A stretch of 64,000 bases of DNA, taken from the NCBI GenBank assembly GCA_038736355.1, contig JAVYML010000003.1, forward strand, positions 302,397-366,396. Reading direction: 5' to 3'. The notes beneath the pieces were generated by a model. It had not been told where the DNA came from and ran no database searches. It was given only the letters and a program-made list of their open reading frames with translations. Shown here piece by piece: positions 43,230-51,943 of this stretch. The stretch is from Candidatus Hadarchaeales archaeon (GTDB lineage: Archaea > Hadarchaeota > Hadarchaeia > Hadarchaeales > WYZ-LMO6). A program made the translations under genes and the position numbers. Each line of letters starts with the position of its first letter. The first letter of the stretch is position 1.

Positions 43230-43826
43230 ATGGAGGAGGGGCAGGTGGGTCTGGAGTTCCTCATCATTTTCAGTAGCCTAATGGTGCTCCTGGCCGCCCT
43301 CACCCTTCCCCTGTACCAAGAGGCGAGGGACAAGGCACGGAAATTCTCCGTCCTCGCTGAGACAAGGGAAACTGCTGGGAAGATAGCGGCCGCCATAAAC
43401 GCGGTATATGGAGCGGGACCGGGAGCGAGGACCCAGACAGAGGTTTGGTTCCCCAAAGAGGTGGTTGGAATCCAAATAGGTGGATACGGCAACCTGGATG
43501 TGGATGGACTCGTGGCTTCGGACGGGGAAATCCGGAAGAATGGGAGAGCGGATGTGAGGATTCTGCTCGATTTCGATGGAGATGGAAAGTGGGACAACAA
43601 ATTGGGCTCCACCGTGGTGGTGGATACCCTTCTTCCCAGTAGATGGTGGGAAAATGGGGAAGAGAGGGGAGGAAGATGGGTGAGGGAAAATGGGGTTCAC
43701 GTAGAGGAAAACTTCTTCCTTCTCCCTGGCATGAGGACCAAGCATAAACTCACCTTCACCTTCGTATACGACCCCTTCCATACCTATCCGCGCAGGATCT
43801 TACTCTTAGACGAGGTGATGGGATGA
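43230..43826 (+). CDS. Class III signal peptide pilin-like protein with C-terminal domain
   Basis: A 198-residue protein starting MEEGQVGLEFLIIFSSLMVL, a class III signal (G-Q-x-x-x-E) followed by one hydrophobic helix. The exported remainder has a helical stalk (to about residue 60), then a domain with DFDGDGKWDN, which resembles a calcium-binding loop, and an aromatic, charged C-terminus. First gene of a seven-gene pseudopilin operon; overlaps the next gene by 4 bases. Confidence 0.82.
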   Translation: MEEGQVGLEFLIIFSSLMVLLAALTLPLYQEARDKARKFSVLAETRETAGKIAAAINAVYGAGPGARTQTEVWFPKEVVGIQIGGYGNLDVDGLVASDGEIRKNGRADVRILLDFDGDGKWDNKLGSTVVVDTLLPSRWWENGEERGGRWVRENGVHVEENFFLLPGMRTKHKLTFTFVYDPFHTYPRRILLLDEVMG

Positions 43827-44263
43827 AGGGACAAACCTCGGTCGAATACCTGGTGCTCTTTTCCGCCATCTTGGTGCTGATAGCCACCTTCTCCTACTCT
43901 CTGCTCGGAACCTCCGAGAGGAAGGCCAAAGAGACCCTCTATCTTTCCCAGGCGGGATCCGCTTCCCAACTCATAGCCTCGGCCCTCGAGGGGGTGGTCT
44001 CGGAGGGAGAGGGGAGCGTGAGGACCATAACCGTGAAGTTCGACCAGCAATGGAACCTGAAGCTGAGGGAAAACGAGGTGAGGGTGGAGGTCCTGTGGGA
44101 AAAGGTGCTGGTGGCGGTGCGTCCTTGCAGGTACGGCTTCCAAGCCGAAGTATCCCGCCTCCAACCCGGGACCTATCCCGTGATCGTGGGATGGCCGGGA
44201 GATATGGAGAACCTCTGGCTGGAAAACGGAAGGATTTACCTGTACATAGAACCGAGGGAATGA
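43823..44263 (+). CDS. Class III signal peptide pilin-like protein
   Basis: A 146-residue protein. MKGQTSVEYLVLFSAILVLIA is the canonical class III signal (K-G-Q-x-S-x-E-Y). After the helix comes a beta-rich domain of about 110 residues with no recognised family. ATGA overlap upstream; the next start is 1 base after its stop. Confidence 0.85.
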   Translation: MKGQTSVEYLVLFSAILVLIATFSYSLLGTSERKAKETLYLSQAGSASQLIASALEGVVSEGEGSVRTITVKFDQQWNLKLRENEVRVEVLWEKVLVAVRPCRYGFQAEVSRLQPGTYPVIVGWPGDMENLWLENGRIYLYIEPRE

Positions 44264-44264
44264 G

Positions 44265-44666
44265 ATGAGGGGTTTTTTCTCCCTTGATGCCATTTTCGCC
44301 CTGACCCTCCTGATGATCGTGTGTTCCTCCTTCCTCCACGTTTACCAGGCGAGGATGGAGGGTGCTAGGGAAGGAATAGAGGAACTGGAGATGAGGATGG
44401 CTGGGGAAGAGCTGGCGGGAGCCATCAACACCGTCTACTCCAACGGAGCTGGGTTGGAGCTCAAACTCATGCTTCAGGCGAGATCCTCCTTCACCCTGAG
44501 CTTCGATCCCTCCACGGGAAGGGTAGTGGTGAAGAAGGGTGGGAAGAGTCTGACGGTGGGAACGGTGTGTAACAACGTAGAGGCCTTTCTCCTCACACCC
44601 GAAAACTTGGAGAGACCCCTGAAAATCTACTGGAGGGAGAATCGGATAAGCGTGGTGAGTTCGTGA
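44265..44666 (+). CDS. Pseudopilin-like protein, variant signal
   Basis: A 133-residue protein with the N-terminus MRGFFSLDAIFALTLLMIV. The G-F-F-S-L-D leader is a variant of the class III signal, with Asp in place of Glu at the +5-like position, so cleavage is likely but less certain. The hydrophobic helix is followed by a stalk and a small beta domain. It overlaps the next gene by 4 bases. Confidence 0.75.
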   Translation: MRGFFSLDAIFALTLLMIVCSSFLHVYQARMEGAREGIEELEMRMAGEELAGAINTVYSNGAGLELKLMLQARSSFTLSFDPSTGRVVVKKGGKSLTVGTVCNNVEAFLLTPENLERPLKIYWRENRISVVSS

Positions 44667-45061
44667 AGGGACAAGTAAGCCTGGAGGCACTGGTGCTTTT
44701 CGCCACCATCCTCTTGATCCTCTCCTCCCTCCTCTATCTGGGGGAAGGAACGAATGAGACCCAGCTCATCCTGGCCTCCGCTAGGGATGGGACCGAAAAC
44801 GCCCTCTCGAGGCTTCAATGGGAATACGGGGGTACCGGTAGGATCAGGGAGGTGAAGATGGTGAGGGGAACGGTGAAGATCTCGGTGATGGTTTGGGGGA
44901 TGAATTGTCCGGAGAACTTGGTGAAGGAAGAAGTGAGGAGGGATGCCCTAGGTTTCATGTGGAAGGCCGTGGGGGGAGTTTTTCCCTCCCTCACCCAGCC
45001 CCTTCGAACCTCGAGGGGAACCTACGACGTGGAGGTCTCGGTAGAAGTGGTGGGGAGATGA
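44663..45061 (+). CDS. Class III signal peptide pilin-like protein
   Basis: A 132-residue protein, GTG start at 44663. M-KGQVSLEALVLFATILLIL is a class III signal (K-G-Q-x-S-x-E). It resembles the 43823 product in the leader and helix, suggesting gene duplication, but the globular domain has diverged. Coupled on both sides by 4-base overlaps. Confidence 0.83.
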   Translation: MKGQVSLEALVLFATILLILSSLLYLGEGTNETQLILASARDGTENALSRLQWEYGGTGRIREVKMVRGTVKISVMVWGMNCPENLVKEEVRRDALGFMWKAVGGVFPSLTQPLRTSRGTYDVEVSVEVVGR

Positions 45062-46224
45062 AGGAAAGGGGACAAGTTCTGACGTTGGACATGTTCCTCG
45101 CCCTCTCCCTCACCGCCTTGCTCTTGGGCTATTCCGGATTGGTAATGGAACACGTACAAACAAGGGCTCGGGAAGAAATCTCCCGATACTCTCTGGAGAG
45201 GATGGCTAACGATGCCGTGGAAGCTCTGGTGAAGACGAAGGGCCTCCCCGAGAACTGGGAAGATCAACCCTCCTCCCTCCAGGTGCCCGGATTGGCCGAT
45301 AAACCCAACCTCCTCAACCTAAGGAAGCTGGTATACTTGAGGGAACTGTGCAGGTGGGAGAACTGGACCTCTTCGAGACCAGAAATAAAGGCGGTGGAAA
45401 GATTCTTCGGAGGTCAGAACTTCGAGGTAAGGGTCCTTTACAGGCAACTCCTCCTGAGGGCCAAAGTGGCAGGCTTGAACTCCACGCTCAATACTATCAT
45501 CCAAGGGGTAAAGGTTTATTCGAGACTGGAGAACTTGGGAGCCCAGCTCAGGGTTAGGGTAAGGTTGGAGAAAAACAACCTGGTGAAAGAACAGGTGGCG
45601 CAAGGGAAAACCTTCTCGATGGTGGTCTCCCTCTATCCCCTCACGGTGGAGGTGGTGTCGGACGGAAAGACGGTTGGGGTTTGGTGTGAAGGGGTGATCT
45701 GGGACTTTTGGCCGGGATGGGACCTGGGAGGAAAACCCGGGGCAGAGAACTCGGTGGAAGTAACAGTGGCCAAGCGCTTCCTCGTCCTTCCTGCGGGAGA
45801 ATTGAGAAACGCGGTGGAGAACCGCAGACATCATGCCAGGCCAGATCCCTACACTCTGCCCTTCCTCGTCCGACCCGGGGAGTTGGACTTTTTCGACTGG
45901 TATGTGGTGCTCTCACCTAGTTCCCCCAACAAGCCCGTCACAGACGTTTGGGTCAACCGCTCCAGCGGAAATCCTGATTACCACTTTCCGTGGGATACCC
46001 TCTTTGCCATCAGATCCCATGGACAGGACTATTCGAAGGTACCCCTCACCGAAACCGAAAACGGTGGAAATCCAAACAATTATCTGATCTTGAAGGTGAC
46101 CGGGAACCCGGCCGAATACGTGGATGTGGCGATAGTGGCCGTTCCCCGTTGTTCTCCCCAAGAATTGTGTATACAGGCTGGAACCCTTCTTTCCGGTATC
46201 CTAGAGGTGAGGATTTGGAGATGA
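45058..46224 (+). CDS. Large pseudopilin-like exported protein
   Basis: A 388-residue protein started at the ATG overlapping the previous stop (ATGA, 45058). MKERGQVLTLDMFLALSLTALLLGY gives a charged leader, R-G-Q-x-x-x-x-D and a hydrophobic helix. The exported part of about 350 residues is far larger than a normal pilin and has no recognised domain; it includes paired cysteines in CSPQELC and many Trp/Pro residues. It could be a tip or adhesin subunit. That role is inferred from size and operon. Confidence 0.75.
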   Translation: MKERGQVLTLDMFLALSLTALLLGYSGLVMEHVQTRAREEISRYSLERMANDAVEALVKTKGLPENWEDQPSSLQVPGLADKPNLLNLRKLVYLRELCRWENWTSSRPEIKAVERFFGGQNFEVRVLYRQLLLRAKVAGLNSTLNTIIQGVKVYSRLENLGAQLRVRVRLEKNNLVKEQVAQGKTFSMVVSLYPLTVEVVSDGKTVGVWCEGVIWDFWPGWDLGGKPGAENSVEVTVAKRFLVLPAGELRNAVENRRHHARPDPYTLPFLVRPGELDFFDWYVVLSPSSPNKPVTDVWVNRSSGNPDYHFPWDTLFAIRSHGQDYSKVPLTETENGGNPNNYLILKVTGNPAEYVDVAIVAVPRCSPQELCIQAGTLLSGILEVRIWR

Positions 46225-47507
46225 AGGATGGTGGTTTCATCTTCAGCCTGGATGCGTGCCTGGCGACGGTGGTGATGATGATCGCCGTGGCGGGCTTGGC
46301 CCATTTGGAGGTTGAGGGACCGGGACATGGTTACTTGAAGTTGGAGAGGTATGCACAGGACACTCTGAGCGTGATGGATGGAAGGGGAATAACAAGATAC
46401 GTGATCGACAGCCTGAACAACCTCCAGTACGCCGAGGCTGCCAGAGCGGTGAGGGAGAACCTGCTCCTCCTCCTTCCCTCGACCGTGAACTTCAGATACG
46501 TGATAGGAACGGGGGAAAACCTCCTGTTGGAAGTCTACAAAGATAACGGGGAGAACTGGAGGGAAAGATGGGAAAATACGAGAGAAAGGGCCTTGGCCCT
46601 ACACCTCACCTGCGAGTTCATACATACGGTGGAAAACCTGGACGTTCTGATATGGGCGGATGATCCCCAAGACCTTTGGTTCGCCTCCCAAGTGGTCAAA
46701 CCTGGATGGACCTACAGGGTAGTCAGTAACGAAAACACCTTTGTGGCCTACTTGGAAAACAAAATAGAACCCAACTGGTATCCCGACGTGGTTTTCCTTC
46801 CCGACGTGAGTGTGTATTGGAGTGATGAGACCCTCCGCAAACTGGTGGATTACAACATGTTCAAGCTCATCGTGGGGGGTAGGGAGGTAGGGGGAGGGGT
46901 GGTGGCGGGAGGGGATACCCTCTGGTCCAACCGGAGGGACCCTTGGAGGAGATTCTTAGACATACCCATTTGGTTAAGTCCTTACGGGGAGTTCCTGCTG
47001 ATATTCGGAATCTCCCCCAACCCCTTCTCCTCCGATCCGGGCATCCAAAGGGTGATAGGATCGGAATATTCCCCCTCCCAACGCACGATGGAACTGGTAG
47101 ACCGCACCCATTACGTAACCACCGGTTTGCCCTTCCAAGACGTTCCTTACCAGGGTGACGATTACTACCAATACGTCTACTCCACCTCTTGGTTCCTCAA
47201 CCCTTGGCTGAGAACACTGGGAAGATGGGAGAACTGGGAAAACGAAAACCTCACCTGGCCCGGCCTGTTGGTGAGGGAAGCCGTGGTAAACTTGGGAGTA
47301 CCTTGGTTTGGAGGAATTACCTTTAGGTTCATGGAGAGGACCGTCCTCTTCAACGTCAGGATGGCCCAGAGCTCCTTCGACTACAGCTTCGACCACGTGG
47401 AGGCCCAGAGATGGATCGTGCTCGTTCAAAGGGCCATAGAGTGGGCCTCCAGACAAAAAGCCGAACTGCAACCCATCGTGCTCTATGTGTGGAGGGAGAG
47501 AAAATGA
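46221..47507 (+). CDS. Large pseudopilin-like exported protein
   Basis: A 428-residue protein from the ATGA-coupled start at 46221. The leader MKDGGFIFSLDACLATVVMM resembles the F-S-L-D leader of the 44265 product. The globular part contains a segment reading like a receiver/GATase-like beta-alpha fold (VLIWADDPQDLW, VVFLPDVSVYWSDETLRKLVDY) and a Tyr/Trp-rich end. No family recognised. It is likely displayed outside the cell through its N-terminal helix. Confidence 0.73.
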   Translation: MKDGGFIFSLDACLATVVMMIAVAGLAHLEVEGPGHGYLKLERYAQDTLSVMDGRGITRYVIDSLNNLQYAEAARAVRENLLLLLPSTVNFRYVIGTGENLLLEVYKDNGENWRERWENTRERALALHLTCEFIHTVENLDVLIWADDPQDLWFASQVVKPGWTYRVVSNENTFVAYLENKIEPNWYPDVVFLPDVSVYWSDETLRKLVDYNMFKLIVGGREVGGGVVAGGDTLWSNRRDPWRRFLDIPIWLSPYGEFLLIFGISPNPFSSDPGIQRVIGSEYSPSQRTMELVDRTHYVTTGLPFQDVPYQGDDYYQYVYSTSWFLNPWLRTLGRWENWENENLTWPGLLVREAVVNLGVPWFGGITFRFMERTVLFNVRMAQSSFDYSFDHVEAQRWIVLVQRAIEWASRQKAELQPIVLYVWRERK

Positions 47508-47860
47508 GGGAAGAAAGGGGATTCGTGCTCACTGGGATGGCCCTCCTCCTGATGCTCCCCTCCTTTCTTTTGGCCTCCTGCATGCTGGTGGTGATGGAAA
47601 GGGGGGAGGAGGGACTCTCCACCAAAGCCATAGCGGATAAGGTTTGGTTCACGGGTAGGGATGCGGAGAACTTGATACGTCAGATGCATCTCTACCGCAT
47701 GCAGCTGGACAACACGATCCTGGGGGGAATAGCCAGGACCTACGAGAGATACACGGGGCTCCTCGTCAGCCTCAACCTGGAGAATTCTCTCGTGAGGTTG
47801 GAAGTGAGGGATCCTGGGGGGACGGCGAAATACTCTTCCTGCTGGCAACTGGAGGGATAG
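47504..47860 (+). CDS. Small pseudopilin-like membrane-anchored protein
   Basis: A 118-residue protein starting MREERGFVLTGMALLLMLPSFLL: a charged R-G-F leader and a hydrophobic helix, a degenerate class III signal without the acidic residue. A short helical and beta region follows. ATGA overlap with the gene before and a 2-base gap to the DUF2101 gene. Confidence 0.7.
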   Translation: MREERGFVLTGMALLLMLPSFLLASCMLVVMERGEEGLSTKAIADKVWFTGRDAENLIRQMHLYRMQLDNTILGGIARTYERYTGLLVSLNLENSLVRLEVRDPGGTAKYSSCWQLEG

Positions 47861-47862
47861 GG

Positions 47863-48558
47863 ATGAGGAAATTCTTCAGAAAGGTGGGAGAAGCCGTGCT
47901 CTATCCAAGACTTCCGAGACTCCGTCCGAGGAAGAAGACCAAGAAAAAGGAAATTCCGGGTTTCTTGAAAGACTTCTTCGAGAAAAGACATGCCGGCTGG
48001 CCAGAATACGTCATGCTCAAGCTTCAGCTCTCCCTCATCCTCCTCTTCCTCTTCTCCGTGCTTTACCTCCTCCTCTCCCATATCCCCCTCCTCTTCTTCA
48101 TGATCTTCCTTACCCTTTACCTCCTCCATCTCTCCCTCACCCAACTCAAGAGGGCCTTCCGGGAAGACTATCCCGCTTACCTTTCCTTCACCCTCCTCGT
48201 TCTCTCCTTCGCCTGGCTTCTCCTCCTCCTCCGCCTCCTGCCTCCCCGTCCCCTCACGGATTCCTCCTCCCTTTTCCTTCCCCTGGGTTTGATCCTCCTC
48301 TTCCTCCTCTCCTATTCCCTTCACCGCTGGAAGTATGGAAGGGATTTTACTTACGGGAGGGTGGAAGGGGTAAGGGGTGGGAAGGTCCTGGTGAGGGTGG
48401 GATACGATCTCAGGAGCAACGTGAAACCCGGCCTTTACTTGGTGGAAAGCTTGGTTACCGTTAGGAGGGGGGAAAGGGTAAAGGTGGGCGTGGAAAGGGA
48501 CCTCCTCGGGATGAGGGGTTCCGTCCCGAGGGTGGTGATGGGGAGGGAAAGGGCATGA
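47863..48558 (+). CDS. DUF2101 family membrane protein
   Basis: A 231-residue protein with a basic N-terminus (residues 1-35), about four hydrophobic helices (residues 50-155), then a soluble C-terminal domain with GRDFTYGRVEGV and YDLRSNVKPGLYLVESLV, which matches the archaeal DUF2101 family. Function unknown. Its place at the end of the pseudopilin operon suggests a membrane partner of the pilus-like assembly, because no PilB/PilC-type ATPase or platform protein is nearby. Overlaps the GMC gene by 4 bases. Confidence 0.8.
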   Translation: MRKFFRKVGEAVLYPRLPRLRPRKKTKKKEIPGFLKDFFEKRHAGWPEYVMLKLQLSLILLFLFSVLYLLLSHIPLLFFMIFLTLYLLHLSLTQLKRAFREDYPAYLSFTLLVLSFAWLLLLLRLLPPRPLTDSSSLFLPLGLILLFLLSYSLHRWKYGRDFTYGRVEGVRGGKVLVRVGYDLRSNVKPGLYLVESLVTVRRGERVKVGVERDLLGMRGSVPRVVMGRERA

Positions 48559-50462
48559 GCCTCCTTCCCCTCCTCCGCTTCCTCCTGCCAGGTCATGGAG
48601 AACTGAAGTCGCCCGAGGAAGTAGGGGCGGAGGAAGAGGTGAAGAAATTTACGGAAGAAGTCTTCCGCTGGCTCCCCTTCCCCTTCCTAGAAGTCCTGTG
48701 GAGGGTCCTGGGCCTCCTCGGCCTTCTCTTGGAGAGACTTCCCCCCTCCTTCCTCACGGAGCTCAACCACCGTTCCTCCCTCTTCCGCACCCTCCTCTCC
48801 CTGCTCAAGACGATGACCGTACTTCCCTACACCTCCAGACCCCAGGTGAAAGAGGTTCTTGGAACGGTGGTGGAGAAGGGAAAACCCAGGGTTCCCTGTC
48901 CTTCCCTGGTGAAGGAGAACCTTTTGGAGTTCGAGAAGAGGGCGGGAACGGTGGAGATAGAGTGTGATGTCCTCGTGGTGGGGTCGGGAGCGGGTGGAGC
49001 AGTGGTGGCCAAGGAACTGGCGGAGAAGGGCCTGAGGGTGGTGGTGGTCGAGAGGGGTTTCGAACATGGAGCGGGGGAATTCACGGGGGAACCGAGGGAG
49101 ATGATCCCCATGCTCTACCGCAACTCCGGCTCCCTCTTCGCCTTTCCCCTCCCTCCCCTTTCCGGCCCTCCCATCCTCCTTCCGGTGGGAAACTGCTTGG
49201 GCGGAACCACCGTGATCAACTCCAGCACCTGTTTCAGGACCCCCGACGAACTGCTCGAAAGGTGGACGGAGTGGGGACTGGAGGGTCTCTCCCCGGCGGA
49301 GATGAGACCCTATTTCGAGAGGGTGGAGAAGATCCTCTCCGTCCATCCTGTCTCCTTGGAACTGATGGGGGAAGCCCATGCGAAGGTGGCCGAGGGTGCG
49401 AGGAAACTGGGATACAGGGGCATGCCTCTCGAGAAGAACGCGAGGGGATGCGATGCCACGGGGGTTTGCCAATACGGATGTCCCATAGATGCCAAGCAGG
49501 ACATGCGTCTGACCTACCTGCCCCTCGCCACCCTGGCGGGTGCCAAGATCTATACCGGCTTTGAACTCCAACAGCTCGAAGTAAGGGATGGAAGGGTGGT
49601 GAAGGCAGGGGGAGTCATCTACAACAGGAAGGGAGAAAGAGTGGGGAGGTTCATCGTGAGGGCCCAAGTTTATGTGCTGGCAGCCGGTGCCCTCTATACC
49701 CCCGTGCTCCTTTTGGCCAACAGAATTGCCAACTCGAGTGGAATGGTGGGACAGAACCTGAGGATCCATCCCTGTGTCCTCGTGGCAGGTTTTTTCCCCG
49801 AGGCCCTCTATGGATGGAGAACCGTTTCCCAGTCCTATGGAATAGATTTCAGGGAGAGGGGATTCGTGCTCGAGTCAACCACCGTCCCACCCGGAATAGG
49901 GGCTCTCTCCACACCCTTCTGGGGAAGGGAACTGATGAAGGTGATGGGGGAATGGAGGAAGGTGAGTTCCATAGGGGTGATGGTGAACGATTCCGATTCC
50001 GTGGGAAGGGTTCTTCCTCTTTTCCCCTTTCCGTACGGTCTTCCGAAACTTGGAATGGAGGCGCTGGTTTTCTACAGACTGGGGAAGAGGGATGTTGGGG
50101 CGGCACTGGAAGGAACCATCGAAGCCTGTAGAATCTTGCTGGAAGGTGGTGCCGAGAAGGTTTGCACGGGAATAGCTAGGATGCCTTGGGTGAGGGGACC
50201 CAAGGACCTGGAAGAACTGGAGAGGCTCAGAGCCAAGAGCGCCGACTTCATCTGGTCCGCCTACCATCCCCAGGGTACCTGTAGGATGGGTCCGGATCCC
50301 AAGCAGGGGGTGGTTGACTCCTATGGGAAATGCCACGATCTGGAGAACCTCTATGTGGCCGACGCCAGTATCTTCCCCGAGTGCGTGAAGGTGAACCCCC
50401 AGATCTCCATCATGGCCTTCGCCACGAGATGTGCGGATCACCTTTGGGAGGAATGGGGATAA
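48555..50462 (+). CDS. GMC-family FAD oxidoreductase with N-terminal helical extension
   Basis: A 635-residue protein. Residues 1-130 are a helical, Leu-rich extension. The FAD motif LVVGSGAGGAVVAKEL is near residue 140, and the GMC signature GNCLGGTTVINSSTC near residue 215 is typical. The C-terminal GMC domain ends with YHPQGTCRMG and NPQISIMAFATRCADHL; H and N there are the expected catalytic pair. A CQYGC motif near residue 310 is of the kind found in long-chain alcohol oxidases. Substrate is probably a large alcohol or lipid. The stop overlaps the next start. Confidence 0.88.
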   Translation: MSLLPLLRFLLPGHGELKSPEEVGAEEEVKKFTEEVFRWLPFPFLEVLWRVLGLLGLLLERLPPSFLTELNHRSSLFRTLLSLLKTMTVLPYTSRPQVKEVLGTVVEKGKPRVPCPSLVKENLLEFEKRAGTVEIECDVLVVGSGAGGAVVAKELAEKGLRVVVVERGFEHGAGEFTGEPREMIPMLYRNSGSLFAFPLPPLSGPPILLPVGNCLGGTTVINSSTCFRTPDELLERWTEWGLEGLSPAEMRPYFERVEKILSVHPVSLELMGEAHAKVAEGARKLGYRGMPLEKNARGCDATGVCQYGCPIDAKQDMRLTYLPLATLAGAKIYTGFELQQLEVRDGRVVKAGGVIYNRKGERVGRFIVRAQVYVLAAGALYTPVLLLANRIANSSGMVGQNLRIHPCVLVAGFFPEALYGWRTVSQSYGIDFRERGFVLESTTVPPGIGALSTPFWGRELMKVMGEWRKVSSIGVMVNDSDSVGRVLPLFPFPYGLPKLGMEALVFYRLGKRDVGAALEGTIEACRILLEGGAEKVCTGIARMPWVRGPKDLEELERLRAKSADFIWSAYHPQGTCRMGPDPKQGVVDSYGKCHDLENLYVADASIFPECVKVNPQISIMAFATRCADHLWEEWG

Positions 50463-51544
50463 TGGACTTCGAACTCAAGGAGGAGGAAGAATTGATAAGA
50501 AAGCTGGCGAGGGACTTCGCCTCCAAGGAGTTTCCTGAGCTGAAGGCGGGAGTGGAAGAGGGGACCTTCCCCTTCGAGCTATGGAGAAAGGCGTGCGCAG
50601 CCAAACTGGTAGGGCCGAGAATCCCGGAGGAATACGGTGGGGCAGGGGTGAGCATGCTGGCGAGCATCCTCATCCAAGAGGAGTTCTGCAGGGTGAACCC
50701 GAGGCTCGGGGAGGCCCTAGCTTCAGCCACCCTGGGGAGCGACCTCCTGATAAGGTTTGGGACGAGGGAACAGAGGGAAAGGTATCTGCCTCCCCTAGCG
50801 GGGGGAAGGGCCAGGATGGGGGTGGTGGGAATAGAGGAGGGAAGGATGTTCAAGGCTTGCGGGGAGAGGATGGAGGGAGAGGTGGAACTCCCTTCAAGTC
50901 CTCCCCCCGAATATCTCGTGGTGGCTGGATGGTTGGGCGGAGAACCTTCTCTGGTGCTGGTCGAAACCGAAGGTAAACTGAGGGGAAGGAAGCTCCTCTT
51001 GGAGGGAGAGATGGGGGAGGTGATAGGGGAGAAGGGCCAGGCCCCCACCATGATAAGGGACTTCCTCACCCTCCATAGGATAGAGAGGTCGGGACAGGCG
51101 CTGGGAACTGCGGAAGGTGCCTTGGAGAGGGCCCTTCGGTATCTGGAAGAAAGGGAGGGATTGGGCAAGCCGGCTTGGGATTACTCCCAAACCCTGCGCA
51201 AGTTGGCCGAAATAAAGACGGAAATAGAGGCCTCGAGATGGCTGGTTTATCGGGCTGCTCTTTCCGTGGATGAGGGAAAATGTGACCAAGTGCTCGCCAC
51301 CATGGCCGAATGGAAGGCCGGAAGAACGGCGGTGATGGCAGCGGAAGAGGCGGCCATGCTCCACGAGGGAACTTGGGGCCACCTGGAGGATTACGGGGTG
51401 GAACGCTTCCAGTCCTTTTCCCTCCTCCATCCCCGTTTTCCACCCTTTTCAGCCCAAAAGTTCACACCTTCTCGCTTTCTTTCGGAAGGGCTGGAGGAGG
51501 TGGAAAGGTTCCTCAGGAAGAGCGGGACTCGAGGGGTGTCTTGA
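50462..51544 (+). CDS. Divergent acyl-CoA dehydrogenase-like protein, probably non-canonical
   Basis: A 360-residue protein from the ATG that overlaps the GMC stop. The N-terminal helical domain is typical (IPEEYGGAGVSMLASILIQEEF), as is part of the C-terminal helical domain. The middle beta domain is shortened and lacks the T-E-P-G-x-G-S-D flavin motif (GIEEGRMF in its place), and the EGT region with the catalytic glutamate is missing near the end. It may be a structural partner of the GMC enzyme or have lost catalysis. Compare the intact copy at 57557-58756. Confidence 0.8.
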   Translation: MDFELKEEEELIRKLARDFASKEFPELKAGVEEGTFPFELWRKACAAKLVGPRIPEEYGGAGVSMLASILIQEEFCRVNPRLGEALASATLGSDLLIRFGTREQRERYLPPLAGGRARMGVVGIEEGRMFKACGERMEGEVELPSSPPPEYLVVAGWLGGEPSLVLVETEGKLRGRKLLLEGEMGEVIGEKGQAPTMIRDFLTLHRIERSGQALGTAEGALERALRYLEEREGLGKPAWDYSQTLRKLAEIKTEIEASRWLVYRAALSVDEGKCDQVLATMAEWKAGRTAVMAAEEAAMLHEGTWGHLEDYGVERFQSFSLLHPRFPPFSAQKFTPSRFLSEGLEEVERFLRKSGTRGVS

Positions 51545-51905
51545 AGAGCTTCTCCCCGACTCCGATCCCCAACCAAAGGTAGAGGGGATAGAGAACGAAC
51601 ATGAAGATACTGAGGAACATACCCCCCGAGGAGAGGGTTTGGAAGGAGGAGCCGGGAGATACCAAGGAGAAGATACCACCGTTGATCATCCACTCCGTTC
51701 CGCTCTGGGCCCCGCATCCCTTCCAAGCCCATTCCAAAAAGTTCAGGTTGCAAAACATCCCGATGGAAACTACCCAGAAGAGGAAGATTACCAGAACGAA
51801 AAGGAGGGGGGTGAAAAGACGGCTGTTGAAGAAGAGTTTCTTCCTCACCAAGGCCACCGCCAAACCACAGAGGAAGAGCAAGAAGGGATCCATCCAGAAA
51901 GCCAT
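51513..51905 (-). CDS. Small integral membrane protein, unknown
   Basis: A 130-residue protein with three hydrophobic stretches (about residues 5-20, 30-50 and 95-115), with aromatic-rich helices and two cysteines in the central loop. The strand was chosen because the hydrophobic pattern is coherent and a TTTAAAAG box lies about 28 bases before its ATG at 51905. The open frame on the other strand is a charged, low-complexity mirror. The 3' end overlaps the convergent gene by 32 bases. No family recognised. Confidence 0.65.
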   Translation of the reverse strand: MAFWMDPFLLFLCGLAVALVRKKLFFNSRLFTPLLFVLVIFLFWVVSIGMFCNLNFLEWAWKGCGAQSGTEWMINGGIFSLVSPGSSFQTLSSGGMFLSIFMFVLYPLYLWLGIGVGEKLFKTPLESRSS

Positions 51906-51926
51906 ACCTACTAATTTTTCTTTTCC

Positions 51927-51940
51927 TCTTTTAAAGGAAG
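51927..51940. promoter_or_regulatory. TATA region between the membrane protein and the FAD oxidoreductase
   Basis: CTCTTTTAAAGGAA gives TTTAAAAG on the minus strand, about 28 bases before the 51905 start. The plus-strand gene at 51944 is too close to use it; it has an AAGGAAGGGG ribosome site, and an AT run (ACTAATTTTT) near 51908-51917 is a better TATA candidate for it. Confidence 0.45.
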
Positions 51941-51943
51941 GGG

